The notes under the pieces: model-generated
Database searches by the model: none
What the model was told of the DNA's origin: nothing
What the model saw: the letters and a program-made list of their open reading frames with translations, nothing else
Part shown: piece by piece, positions 45,601-58,500 of the stretch
How positions within the stretch are numbered: the stretch's first letter is position 1
Layout of the letters: the number at the start of each line of letters is the position of its first letter
DNA from: Forficula auricularia
Taxonomy: Eukaryota > Arthropoda > Insecta > Dermaptera > Forficulidae
Length of the DNA: 64,000 bases
Assembly: GCA_024734495.1 (NCBI GenBank)
Contig: JALMQS010000877.1
Location: 186,001 to 250,000 of the forward strand
Reading direction: 5' to 3'
Made by a program: the position numbers and the translations under genes

Positions 45601-48600
45601 GAAATGACGAACAACGAGAAAACAGAATGAAAATAGATTAGAAGAGAAAAGAGGTAATTTTTTCAGCGAGAGGCGATTTTTTTCCCCTATGGGTCATTTA
45701 AGGAGGTTCTTTCGAGACAATCCACACAAAAAGTTTTAGCCTCGTATCCACTCTATAAATATGAACGGTGTTAAAATTTTAGGTTATGTTTTTTTTAATG
45801 TGACTGTACATTTTAAGCTACTATATTCTATTTATGAATGGATCGTTTCCAAGCCATTGATATTTTATCCCCTCCACTAAAAATAATCCCCCAAATATGT
45901 TTTTTTTTATTTTTTATCAAAACTACGTGGTAAATAATTTCAATTTTTTTTTAAGTTACTCCGAATATATTATTCTAACAAATATTAGTTTTTTATCAAG
46001 ATGGTGAAAGTCCTTCAATGAAAAAATAAAAAAATGATCATTTCCCCACCCTTTCCCTATCTACCATATCTAAAAAATTTCATTTTTAATCTCAATTATT
46101 TCATGTTTGGTGTGGTAAATCATCTTCAAATTTTAACAGTGGGTGTATTATGTTTTTAATGACTACTATAATATTCCAAGTTTCGAAGACTTTTTGAATT
46201 TTTGCATTTGTGAAAGAACTACCTTAATCTAGGTCTGAAAAAACAAGAAATAATTTTTATTAGATTAAATGACCCCTAAGGGGAAAAAAGTGCCACTCAC
46301 TGAAAAAATTGATGATAAAGTTGTTTGGGACTTGTTCATCGACTAGGCCTTGAAGGCAACAGTGAACAAAATGAAGTGATATTTTTTTTATAGAGACATC
46401 AAGTGCCAGTGTGTAATGTGTTAAATGAAACTGAGTATTAAGCATATTCAATAAGAATAAAAGTAATATTAATAATAATCAATCAATACATGAAAAAAAA
46501 TCAAGTCAAATCGGTGATAAAAATAAAGTAAAGATATCGAATAAAATCATAATTAGAATAATAGAAAAAGGTGTTGTTTGCTCCGTAGGCAACAGTCATC
46601 AGAAAGCAGTGGTAGTTTTAATATAGGGAAATTAAGTGCCAATGTGTAATGTCTTTAAACACGATTGGGTATCTTCTCCCATAAGGGCGGTCTGATGAAC
46701 AGAAGCAAAACATTTCAACATTTCCTACTAGAAAAATGGAAAAAAAAAAAAAAAATAGAAATTTTTTCTTAATACAATCAGAAGAAAAAAACGGAAACGA
46801 AATATAATTCATATAATTAAATAATACTTTTTTTAAAGAAAACTTTTTGGTTAATGTTCTGAATACATAACTATGAACATTTTAATAGAATTTTTTTTAA
46901 TTTTTGGTCAAAATTTTAATAAAAAAACAGCCAAATAAGAGCAGAAAATAACTTAATAAGGAAATCACGGAGATTGACATATGCTAAATCTGATTTAGCT
47001 ATGTAATAATTGGGGATATGGGATGCCAGACATTTAGAGAGGTCAAACAGCTGGCGGGGGACAGAGCCGAGTGGAGACAGATTGTTGCATCAAACCAGTC
47101 TTAGGACTGTATACTCAATGATGATGACACAAGAATGATGAATATCAAATGGATGGATAGAATTACAAATGAAGAAGTTCTTGGAAGAATAGGAGAAAGA
47201 AGAACCTTGTGCAAGAGTCTGAGGAAGAGAAGGGGTCAGATGATGGGACACACACTGAGACACGGGGGATAGGTTAAAATATTTCGACCAAATAATTGGG
47301 GATATGGGATGCGAGACATTTAGAGAGGTCAAACAGCTGGCGGGGGACAGAGCCGAGTGGAGACGGATTGTTGCATCAAACCAGTCTTAGGACTGTATAC
47401 TCAATGATGATGATGAAGAAGGGTTTAATTTACTTACTCGGGAATTGAATATGAGTGGCAAAAAAGTAAGTAAAACAGGGCTTGGGCTGCAATGCTCCTA
47501 GAATTTGTTCATTAGTAGGATTGCGAATAGTCAAAATTTTCTTAAAAAATTGTATCTATTTATCTAATTTTAAAATTATCTAGTGCCCGTTTATTTATTT
47601 ATTTGCTGTTGGAAGTATAATAATATATTAGAAAAATAAAATTATAAATTTATTTAGTAAAATTACTACTTGTTCAAGGAGGTTTAGACTGCCTGTATTT
47701 GCTTCTGTTTTTGAGTACTAAAATACAATTGTTTGTTTTTGTTTTTTAAATGTGATTAAGAAGTACTTACTTGATAGCAAGAGCGTTGAGGGTAATGAGC
47801 CCAGGAGATGATGCTCCAAGCGACTGGACGACTACAGCTGGACAACGACAAAGATCCAAGCGAGTCAACGCATCAGCTCTGCCAATAGCATTTTGAAAGT
47901 CAGTCCACATAGATTCTGGGTCATTAGAAGAGACAGCTACAGGAATCAGCATCTTGCGTAGATCGAGATGTCTGGTCCGATGCCGTCTCAAACATTCCGC
48001 TAAACCTGACCAGTCAGCTACTTTTGAATTCTTCATTCTAACAGTACGCCACTGAAATGAACATTTAATTATAAAAATTATATAATAATTATATGAAAAT
48101 TAAACTAAAAATAGTGAGATATTTATTATCTAGTCAAATATATTTAAAAGATTTTCAATTATTTTAACAAAGATAAAAGTAAATAAATATTATATGCAAT
48201 ATTCATTTACTATGAGTTAAGATTTCTAGGTCACTTGTTTCACATTAAAATTAAAAAATAAAAGATGTAAATTTTTTCAATATATATATTTCGAGCTGTA
48301 AGCTCATCTTCAGGAAAGTACAGAATTATAACATTATATAATAAATGTGAAACAAGTGACCTAGAAATCTTAACTCATAGTAAGTAAATGAATATTGCAT
48401 ATAATATTTATTTACTTTTATCTTTATTAAAGATGTTTCACCTTGCACTAACTCCACAATCTCAATTAATTATTTTAACCCTAGATAACTAAACTTAATT
48501 CTCAGTTACATTATAAATTATAACTAAACATTTGTCGAGCGGACTATGCTTTAAAAAAACGTTAATATCAACAAAATTGTTTAATAAAAATAGGAACTTG

Positions 48601-51600
48601 TTATATGGGGTGTTATATGAGGTCGGCAATTTTCATTCTTGCATACTAGGGTGGTCCTTATTTTGGGTATTTTAGAATTTTTACGCTGACAGAAGCTCAT
48701 ATGGTTCGAAATAAATAAAAAACAATTTCGCCCAAGTTTCAAGTCTCTATCTCAATTTTAACCTGTGCCGCAGAGCTATGCAAGTTTCCCATCCAAATAA
48801 CATGGGGTTGGCATTGAACGATCAATTTTTTATTCCGGCCAAAGTAATTGTTCAAAAAATTTGAAACTCTGTAGACTTTATCCTTATGATAGTAGCTATC
48901 CTCTCAGAATTTTTGGATATTATAATTTTGGAGTCTATATCTTACTAACATTTGCATAAAAGTTACGTAGCAATCCAAACTTCCGTCGAGCGGACGACGG
49001 GATGGCCGTAAGTCAATTCCTAATTGAAGAGTGAAGACAATTGCATCACACACTTCACTGTTTATTCAAATTATTAAGGTAGAAAAAGAATGATGGGCGT
49101 GGAGGGCGGGGAAGTTTGTGAACTTCACATTTGAGCGGAGGTGCGTCGTCGCGCGGACGAATGATTAGTTATCTAGGGTTAAATAAACAGTAACATTAAC
49201 AGCTGCTTGTCTGCTTCCACGCTATCATTTCATACTCAGGCTGGATTAACCATTAAGCAAAATAAGCACGTGCTTAGGGCAACAAGGAAAGGGGGAAACG
49301 CAGAAATCTACTTAATATTACACGAGTACTTTAGCTCTGACCCAAGCCCTGATATTTCTTTCTGTTCTCCTTCTCCTTTTCACTATGCACCGGTCCATTC
49401 AATTTCATAAAAATCAATAAAAAAAGAGAGAATCAAAAATAAAACCTTTATCATACTCGTATATAATTATTCAGCTAATCTTTTAAAAAATAACTTGAAA
49501 ATAAGTTGTTTTTGACTTGCAACACTTTTCGATCGAAAAAGTAACCTAAAAACAGTATAAACACTCATTAAAAATTGTCATTTTTGAGTTCGCAGTATTC
49601 TTCCCAATGTGGGTTCAGTGAACAAAAAAATGTAAAGGCATTATTAATTTATAGTGGACTTTATAAAAGAATTGTATAATATAATTAATTTTCAGTGTGT
49701 GTGCCTTTCCAAATGTTGGGAACTTTTGTTTTCGTTAATTATTAACATTAATATTCACAAATTGCTCAACTTGCGTGGATTTTCCCAGGTGAAGTATATT
49801 GACAGTAGTTGATCATCAATTGTTTTTTCTATCGAGATGAAATTTTATAATGTTTTCATGGCATTGTCAAAGGAGACAGAAAGTAATTATGAATTGATAT
49901 ACTTTCATTGACTTTTCGTTACACTGAAGAAGAAGAGAGTAAATCTCCGAAACGTCGGTTATCGAATAAATGTAAAATAGTAAAACTAATATAGTCTTAT
50001 TTTTTTACAACCACCTTGGACAGCCTTCATCAACATACAATTGTTAATGGTTTATATTTGTGATAAAATGAACTTAATAATTAGTAAATACACTTTTTAA
50101 TGTATTAATTAATTTAATGTTGTTGTTGTTTTTTACTTTAGACCCAAACCCAGCGGGTTTTCAAAATTTTGGAAGCGGGCTCGGCGAGTTTAAGAAAGTC
50201 TTATTATGCATTTTATTATCAATAATATAAATATTTTTACCAAAGAGTGATGGTTTGCAAGATCCCGCCATAATCGACAAACCCGGCCAGCACAAAGTAA
50301 ATCTTGCACTTTCAAATATTGGAATACGTGGAGCAATCCTGAATATCCAAGACACATGTTACTCATAAAATGTTCGGTGAATCGCTCTTCAAGTCGAAGC
50401 CTTTTACTTGGCGGAGGCGTACTCTCCTCGATTAGTTTTCTTTTAGCAGTCGGTGGCTGCTCAGTCGACTCCCTAGAAAAATTATAAAAACACAAACCAT
50501 TCGTGATACTATTTTACCCGCCCTATCCCTCCGCACACTTTGACCTAGCAAGATCAGTCTTTGAAAGCGTACAATGAGGCAATGAACATGATAAAGAAGA
50601 GGATTATAAAGAATTGGAAGGAACGTATGCACAGCACAGCATCAAAGGTAATATTAATCTGTAAAAATAAAAACAAAGGAATTAATAATTTAATTTTATA
50701 CTATACTTTCTCACTAATGCCAAAAGACACTCTGAAATCCAAATGTTGTCATATTATTTGGAATTCAGGTAAATTATTTAATCGATTAGAATTTGTAGTT
50801 TTAAAAGTTAATAAAAATACAATTTAATTTAAAGTTTATATTTAAATTAAAAATTATATGAATTAACTTCCCTGGCATTTGGTGAAATTAAGGAAAGGTT
50901 CGTTCTTTGGAACAAAAATCCAAATCGTAATAAATATTTCCAGAATAAAAATAACGTAAAATTGATTTAAATATAATTTTTTCTTTATTTAAAGAAAAAG
51001 TAAATAAAATGAATTAATAAATCGACATTCGGTAATAATAAAAACAATTTTCTGGGTTTTAATTTTCCGTTACCTGTAAAAATATTAATTTAATTGAAAT
51101 AATGTATTTTATATTTATCGTGGTATGATAAATGAAAAAGGAATGATGCCTCAAAATTGAAAAAATAAAAAGGAATCTTTAATAAAAGATTTTTGAAATT
51201 GAAAAGAATTTTGGAGAGGTTAAGAGAGGATTTTTATCTTGAATCAGCGAAAAAAGATGAATTTGAATAATAAAACACAGCTTCTTAGACTCACTTGCTA
51301 TTGGGAGGCATTTGAGCAACCAGAGGCACAAGGAGAAGTCCTGGCGGATTTTCCGCTGCCGAAGCAGCATGAGGGCCGTGTGAAGGCTCTGGTTTGCTTG
51401 CAGGTGCTGTGGCTGATGTTGTGGGTGTCACCGAGAGAACATTGTGTTTTGGAATAACGATATATCGACGATCGCCTACTTTGGCAAGGCCTTGTGCTGC
51501 TTCAGAAGATGATGGGGTTTTCCCAATGGGAGGGGAAGATTTGCTTGAATCAAGCTGGATAGTCGATGCTGGAGGAAGCCATGTTGTGACTGCACCCAGC

Positions 51601-54600
51601 AATTTGGCTTTGCTGGTGGTAGTAACAACAGACGAAGAAGAAGCGGTAATATTAGTCGAAGTAATTAAAGTAGTTTCTCCTGATTTCGGGAGGCGTGGTA
51701 ATTTGGGAGGTGATGCAGGTGAAGTGTTCTTGGATTCGGAGGGACTACTTCCGATCGAACCGATTGTAGCAATGGATGGAGGAGAGATGACTGTTGAATC
51801 TCCTTTTTTATCTTGCTGGCAATTCTGAAAAAATATTTAAAAAAATAAATTAGTAATTTGTTTCTTCATGGCTATTACTTACTACTAATTGTTAATATAT
51901 AAATATATTATATAGTAAAATTAAATCATGTTAACTGAGAAGATTGATGGCTAAAACAATAAATCAAATGAACAAATTGTTTTTAATGTTTTTCAAAATC
52001 TGAATAAAATTAATTATCAATGATAAATTTATTATTATAATTTTTTAATAGCCATGAAGGAGTAACTGATGGATTTTATTATAAAAAGGCTTCCAAATCC
52101 ATCATTTGAACTTATAAAGTCTAACAAAATCCTGTTGAATAAGTTATTCTACTTGTTATGATTTTGGAGGGTAATTAATGGCTAAAATTATTATGTAAAT
52201 ATACTCCATTTAATAATGAATGAATTATGAATGCACACCAGTCTGAAATGAATGGAAGCACCAAATCTTCTTGCTTCTTCCATAATGATGTGAGCATCTT
52301 TAGACCAGGGTTCGCAAACCACGACTGCTCTTTTCAACTTTATCAATAATACACATTGCACAAATCAGAAGCTACAAAGTAAAGTAACCAAGGATGTTTT
52401 CCTTTAAAAATCAGCTTTTTGTTTGACATAGCAAAAGAGAAACTCTTTATTTTGGAACCTCATCGAGGAATTAATTGGTAATTGATACGAAATAATTGAT
52501 GACAGCTATTAAAAAATGCAAGATTTATTCAATGGTAGTTTACTAGTCCAATTTGAATTCTAACAAAAAGACTTGAACGCCAAGTACTTCGAAATTGAAA
52601 TTTACAAATAAATCTAGAAAAAAGAACATGAAAAATAAAGCGGAAGAACTTTCAAAAGCAGGATCAACCAATTTTTAAAAAATATTCTTCCATAACGAAC
52701 TTAGGGCAATCGTATTTGGAGTTGAACGATTTTTAGGTTCATGTATTTTAAGTATTATTGTCCAAACATTTTCCAATATGTATGTGATCAAAACTAAGGC
52801 AAGAAGTCAAGACATAGGTCTCGAAAGTTGCTTAAAATTAAAGAGTTCTGAGTACTCACAGAACATGAAACAACGCTGTTACGTAATTTAAAGAAGTTTC
52901 ATTAATCTTATAGATTTAAACTAAGTGAGTTTTCGAACAGAGTAAATTTAAATTTTTGTTTATTTTATAATTTTATATAATATTTTAGGATAGTTTCTTG
53001 TTAGTTTGTTCTTGTGTTCAATAAATTTGTGAAAAGAGCTCTATCTGGAAACTTGGCCACACCTTTTCTACTTATTACGACTTTTGATGAATTTTGAGTT
53101 GATCATTAAGATTTAAAAAATAGTTCTTAGCTCTTAAAAGATTTCCGAATGCTGCTATTTAGATCATGCGAAATGAAAAAAATACCCCAATCATTGAGTT
53201 AGTTAAAATAATAATAATAAAATTACAGTAAATTTAAATATAATAAATCGATGTGAGCGACAAGCATTTGAATGTCATGTCGTCACAAGTTCAATTATTA
53301 GAATTATTAGAAATTACAATGCAGACAGAGTTCAATTAATTAAAAAGGTAAGTTTTATGAAAATATATCAGATTTTTGAATTCATAATACTTTAAGATAA
53401 AACGTCATGGCAAGCAAGGTAATTGGTAAGACTGGTCTTTGCGCGCGAGGTTTATGAAATTTGTTAAGAAAAGGAAATTTTATTTAATATAAAATTTTTA
53501 TTCTTTTTAAACATTAAACTGATCATTTTTTTGAAGGAGACAATAAAAGAGTGTGTCTTCTGCTGGAATTATACATTTTTAATTTATTACAATTATAATA
53601 GACTGATGAAGAGGGCAAAAGCTCTCGAAACTATAGTCTCGTTATAAATAAATTTAAAATGTATAATTCCAGCAGAAGACACACTCTTTTATTGTCTCCT
53701 TCAATTAATAAAAATTCTGCTACTCTCAGCAAAAAACTTTCAATTTGATCATTTTATTTTTTGAATTAGGGCCGGCGCTAGAGAAGTTGATCCGGCCCTA
53801 ATTCAAAAGATAAAATGATCAAATTGAAAGTTTTTTGCCGAGAGTAGCAGAATTTTATAAATTGAAGGAGACAATAGAGTGTGTCTTCTGCTGGAATTAT
53901 ACATTTTTAATTTATTACAATTGTAACATACTGATGAAGAGGGCAAAGCTCTCGAAACTAGTCTCGTTATAAATAAATTAAAAATGTATAATTCCAGCAG
54001 AAGACACACTCTTTTATTGTCTCCTTCAATTTATAAAAATTCTTCTACTCTATGCAAAAAACTTTCAATTTTATCATTTTCTTTTGAATGGCGCTAGAGG
54101 AGTTGATCCGGCCTTCATAAATTTTTTCAAATTTAAAGATTAAAGGGTCATAAAGTTAGAGAGTGGGGTTCGATTGCGAGAAGACTTTGTAGGTTTACAA
54201 GTATAAAGATTCACTAGAAATTACATATTTAATAAGATAATAAAAAAACTATTCAATTAATGTACTCTACTCGATTGTTTTTTTTTTTTTTTTTTTGACG
54301 ATTAGATTAGTTGGGATCATCAAACTCTACCTGCCAGATTTCAAGCTCCTTAATAACCTTAATCCTTTGCATCTGTTTCATCTTTGGTGTTAATTCTCTA
54401 TTTAATTTGAAATATTTGCTAGAAGAATGTGACATTCAGGCCGAGTTAGGCTTCCAATAAGGGTTTCGTTTGATAAACCCTTAAAATTGTTATTTTTGTT
54501 AATTAATACTAATACACACTGCAGGGCAATAAAAACGTAACACATAGATTTTTATTTTTAAAATACTAATAAAATGTATCTTTAATGCAATGAAATCGAA

Positions 54601-55515
54601 TAAACCTTTAATATGATATATTTTTAATTTTTAATAAGTATAATAAAAATTTAAAACATTTTATTTAAGAATTACAATTTAAATGAAATAACAACGGATA
54701 ATTTGATATTAGTTGAATAAAAGATTTCACTGTCGATGGTAACAGAATTGTTTTTATTTTAGGTTAAAAATAAAATAAAATGAGAGAGTCTTCTGTTTTT
54801 TAAATAAAATAATTTTTAATTATTTCTAGAGACTATAGTTTCGAAGGCATTGCCTTCATCATCAGTCTATCACAAATATTTCAAATTAGTTACAAATTAA
54901 GATTTATACATAGAAAATTTTTTGAAAAATATATTCTAATCTCCCAAGAAGAAACATGAAGAAAAAGACATTATATATTTTTCAAAAAATTTTCTATGTA
55001 TAAATCTTAATTTGTAACTAATTTGAAATATTTGTGATAGACTGATGATGAAGGCAATGCCTTCGAAACTATAGTCTCTAGAAATAATTAAAAATTATTT
55101 TATTTAAAAAACAGAAGACTCTCTCATTTTATTTTATTTTTAACCTAAGATAATTTGATATTTATCTTTTTTTGATGAAATCGAATATCCTTACTATATA
55201 ATCTCTTAATCCCCGTTTTTTTTTTTGTTTTATTATTATTTTTTTTTCCCTCCCTGGCCTTGCTCATAACAAAGCATTTGGCCAACTCTATAGTATTTTC
55301 TTTTGGTTATTATGCTTGAAATTCATCATTTGAGTGTATTTTCAAATAAAAAATATTGAAAATATACTGCTTAGTGACACAGATTCGGCGAAAGCAGTTG
55401 CGCTAATCAAGAATGGGCGCAGCTACAGATACGTAGCCAATTAAATTTCTGTAACACTTATTAAGAAAGGTTAAAAATATATAATTTTAAAGGTTTATTC
55501 TAAAGATACATTTTA

Positions 55516-55546
<31 letters not shown>

Positions 55547-58500
55547 TCAAAGTGTTTCGTTTTTTTTTTTTTTTGGCCGGCACTGTTTAAAAATTACAAT
55601 TGTGTTGTAATTTTATAAAAAAAATTATTCTCAGCAAATGACAATTGAAAATAAAAGTATAATAAATACACTCAAGAGCCAAGAAATGGAATTCTTTTAA
55701 TTAATTTAATGATACATTGTATGTTTCTTTGTAATTTATTAGAAATTTCAATATTTTTTCTAAAAAAAGGGGGGGGTGCAATACTAAATATTAAAAAATG
55801 CTCAAATAAAGTTTTTATTATTGATTTTTTTGAAATTAAATTATATCCAAACTCCAAAATTTTCATTTTTTCCTAATTTTTCATTCCAAGTCATATAATT
55901 AAAAATTAACTAGATGACTTTTGATATAAAACATATTGATTTAATCTTTAATCTTTGGCTTTAATACGGTATAATTTATATTAATATAAAACATTATTTA
56001 TATTTGAGAATGAAAATTACATTTAACAACTCGCAAGGGAGGTGATTCCATTTCTTTACACGTGAGTGTAATTTATTCAAATGATTTAATAAATGAGGGG
56101 TCTGGTATCCAAGGCAGGAACCTCCAAAAAATGACCAAAATGAGTAATATATACTAAAAAAAATTCGTCCTTTAGAGCTCGCTAAGTGCAAATGGTCTGT
56201 ATCAAAGCTGACAATATCCTACAGTAATATAGGGTGGTCCATTTAACTTTTGGAATTTCAATCGGCTATAAAAAAAAACTAATGAATATTTTTTCAAAAT
56301 TATGACTTTTTAGAAAGATTGGGCATTTTCATTTATGAATGAAACAGAAAATCATTATTCGATTTCCAAAAACAGTGGGTAAAAGATCGATTGTTACGTT
56401 GGCTGTGTGGCAAGTGGCCCCGTCCTGTTGAAACCAAATGTCACCCATGTCATCCATCCTTTTCAATTTTTGGAAACAAAAATGTTGTTTTTCATTTTTA
56501 AATGAAAATGTCCAAACTCATAATTTTGAAAAAATATTCATTAGTTTTTTCAAATTCCAAAAGTTAGACCATCTAACGTTTGGAATTTGAATCGGCTATA
56601 AAAAAAAAACTAATGGATATTTTTTCAAAATTATAAGTTTATTAGAAAGATTGGACATTGTCATTTAAGAATAAAACACATCATTCAAATGACTCCCACT
56701 GCTGGCTTGACAGTACCCACCATCCGATCAATCCAATTTTTCAGTACATTTTCAATTGGGTTGATCGGATGGAGTACTGTGAATCCAGCCGTGACAGTCA
56801 TTTGAATGATGTTGTGTTTCATTCTTAAATGAAAATGTCCAAACTTTCTAATAAACTCATAATTTTGAAAAAATAGCCATTAGTTTTTGTTTTTTTATAG
56901 CCGATTCGAATTCCAAACCCTATTACATGCCTGTACTGAGAAACATCCAGGAATCTCCAGTATTGTGTCAGTATCAAAAGCGGCAAACTCCTTATCCAAT
57001 CAAATCTTAGTGTTATCATTTCTTACTTACCATAAGAGGCCACACATATGAGCATAATTTACAGATTTTCAGAATGAATATAAAAACTAATCATAAGGGT
57101 TTTTAGTCAATATTCCATATTCAACAAATGGGAGATTGCTGCTTGAAATATTTCCAAAGACTATTCCATATAAGTGAAATTCGAGGGGTGAACCGCGATT
57201 GGAATCAGGTGTATACCGTCTTTGGAATTTATTAGATAATCTTTTGTCATCTATTGTCTTCTACTTGGAAATGAAAGTGGAAGTAGGTGTACACGATTTT
57301 AAGTCGCGGTTCACCCCTCGGTGAAATTTATTCGAAAATCTAAAATTACCTTGCATATGTAGTTGCCTTTCGAAGGAGATGATGCTGATGGAGGAGTCAA
57401 GCCAACACACTCGTAGTGGAAGAGCCAAAGGCACTGGCTACACTGGAGAGTAGGAATAGCACCACCTCCAGCCGGGCACCGGAGAGAGCACGGATCTAGT
57501 CGTTTCTTGTCGGGTCTGAAAAGGGTGTGGCGGCGAGGAAAAGATGTGGAATCAGGGCGCAAGGGTAGAGAAACAGCAGGACAAACAGATGCTCATTACA
57601 CGCACCCCCTCAATCATCCACTTTTGAAATTATTTAGATATTAAATTAAATGAAAAAAAAAATTGCTAGGTCAAATAAAACGGAAGCTTAGTCAGACAAA
57701 TAGAAAAGACAAGTTTAAAAACATAAAATCCAAAATCAATTAATTAAATACAAGCCAATCTTTGTAATAAATTGTTCTGGTGAATGGATAAATATATCAA
57801 AATAAGTTTTCTTTAAAATAAATCTACAAATATTGCTATGTATGTAATAATGAAAATAAATAAACTCAAAGAATTGTATATTTTGAATCCGTACCTTTAA
57901 AAAGTTCACTCTAAGGCTCGATTTTCTTTTTTTTAAACTTGTCACCTGATTGTATAATTGAAATTTTAATATCATACTCACTTGGTTCTTTGAGGTGATG
58001 TTTTTTCAGCAGAATTCCAATGCGGTGTTATCTGTTCTAGTTCAGGTTCCAGAGATGCACTGGGACCGTCGGATCTTTTTTGTTTTTTTGCAACAGAGGT
58101 TTTTATTTTTGAACTCTTCGGAGTTGCTGCCTTTGGAGGAGTAGCTTTCGGAGTCGAAACCTTAACAAGTTTTGGAGGAGCAACCTGAAAATAGAAATAA
58201 AAATTTACTCATTAATTTTAAAATTTTAATTCGTTGCGTTAATAATAGTAAGAAACATGACTATCATAGTTTAATGTAAATTTGTAGTAGAGCTAAAGAA
58301 AAAAAAACTTTAGTTGACAAAGCTAAAAAAATTTTAAAAGGAGAAATTCTAAAGTGGACTACAAAATTTGTCACCAGATTGTAATAATAATTTTTTATCA
58401 ATTAAAGAGGATTAGAGGGTTTTGTGGTGTTTCGCAGTAAAAATACAGATAGAGGTTGAAAAAATTCAATATATTTAAGATAGAACAGACTGATATAAAC

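Larger units (their letters stand above)
53533..54110. repeat. Compound foldback, family a, with two hammerhead-like motifs
   Basis: Two similar foldbacks lie side by side in the same direction, each with TTGAAGGAGACAATA, GTCTTCTGCTGGAATTATAC and its inverse. Between them a palindrome, AATTAGGGCCGGCGCTAGA to GATCCGGCCCTAATTC (53762-53804), is flanked by GATCATTTTAT and its inverse. Duplication of a whole unit seems likely. Confidence 0.7.
54715..55150. repeat. Foldback element with two hammerhead-like motifs, family c
   Basis: Nearly perfect arms of ~200 bases: GATGGTAACAGAATTG (outer, left only), AATGAGAGAGTCTTCTG, TTTTAATTATTTCTAGAGAC, then the motif, then ATTTGAAATATTTGTGATAG; the right arm is the inverse. 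Near identity of the arms suggests a recent origin. Confidence 0.8.

Noticed and set aside
51394..51828. Plus-strand frame of 144 codons
   Set aside because: Antisense of the PHD/linker exon, whose splice sites and phases support the minus strand.
52308..52330. hAT-type element starting CAGGGTTCGCAAACC
   Set aside because: No matching inverse end or 8-bp duplication within several kb.
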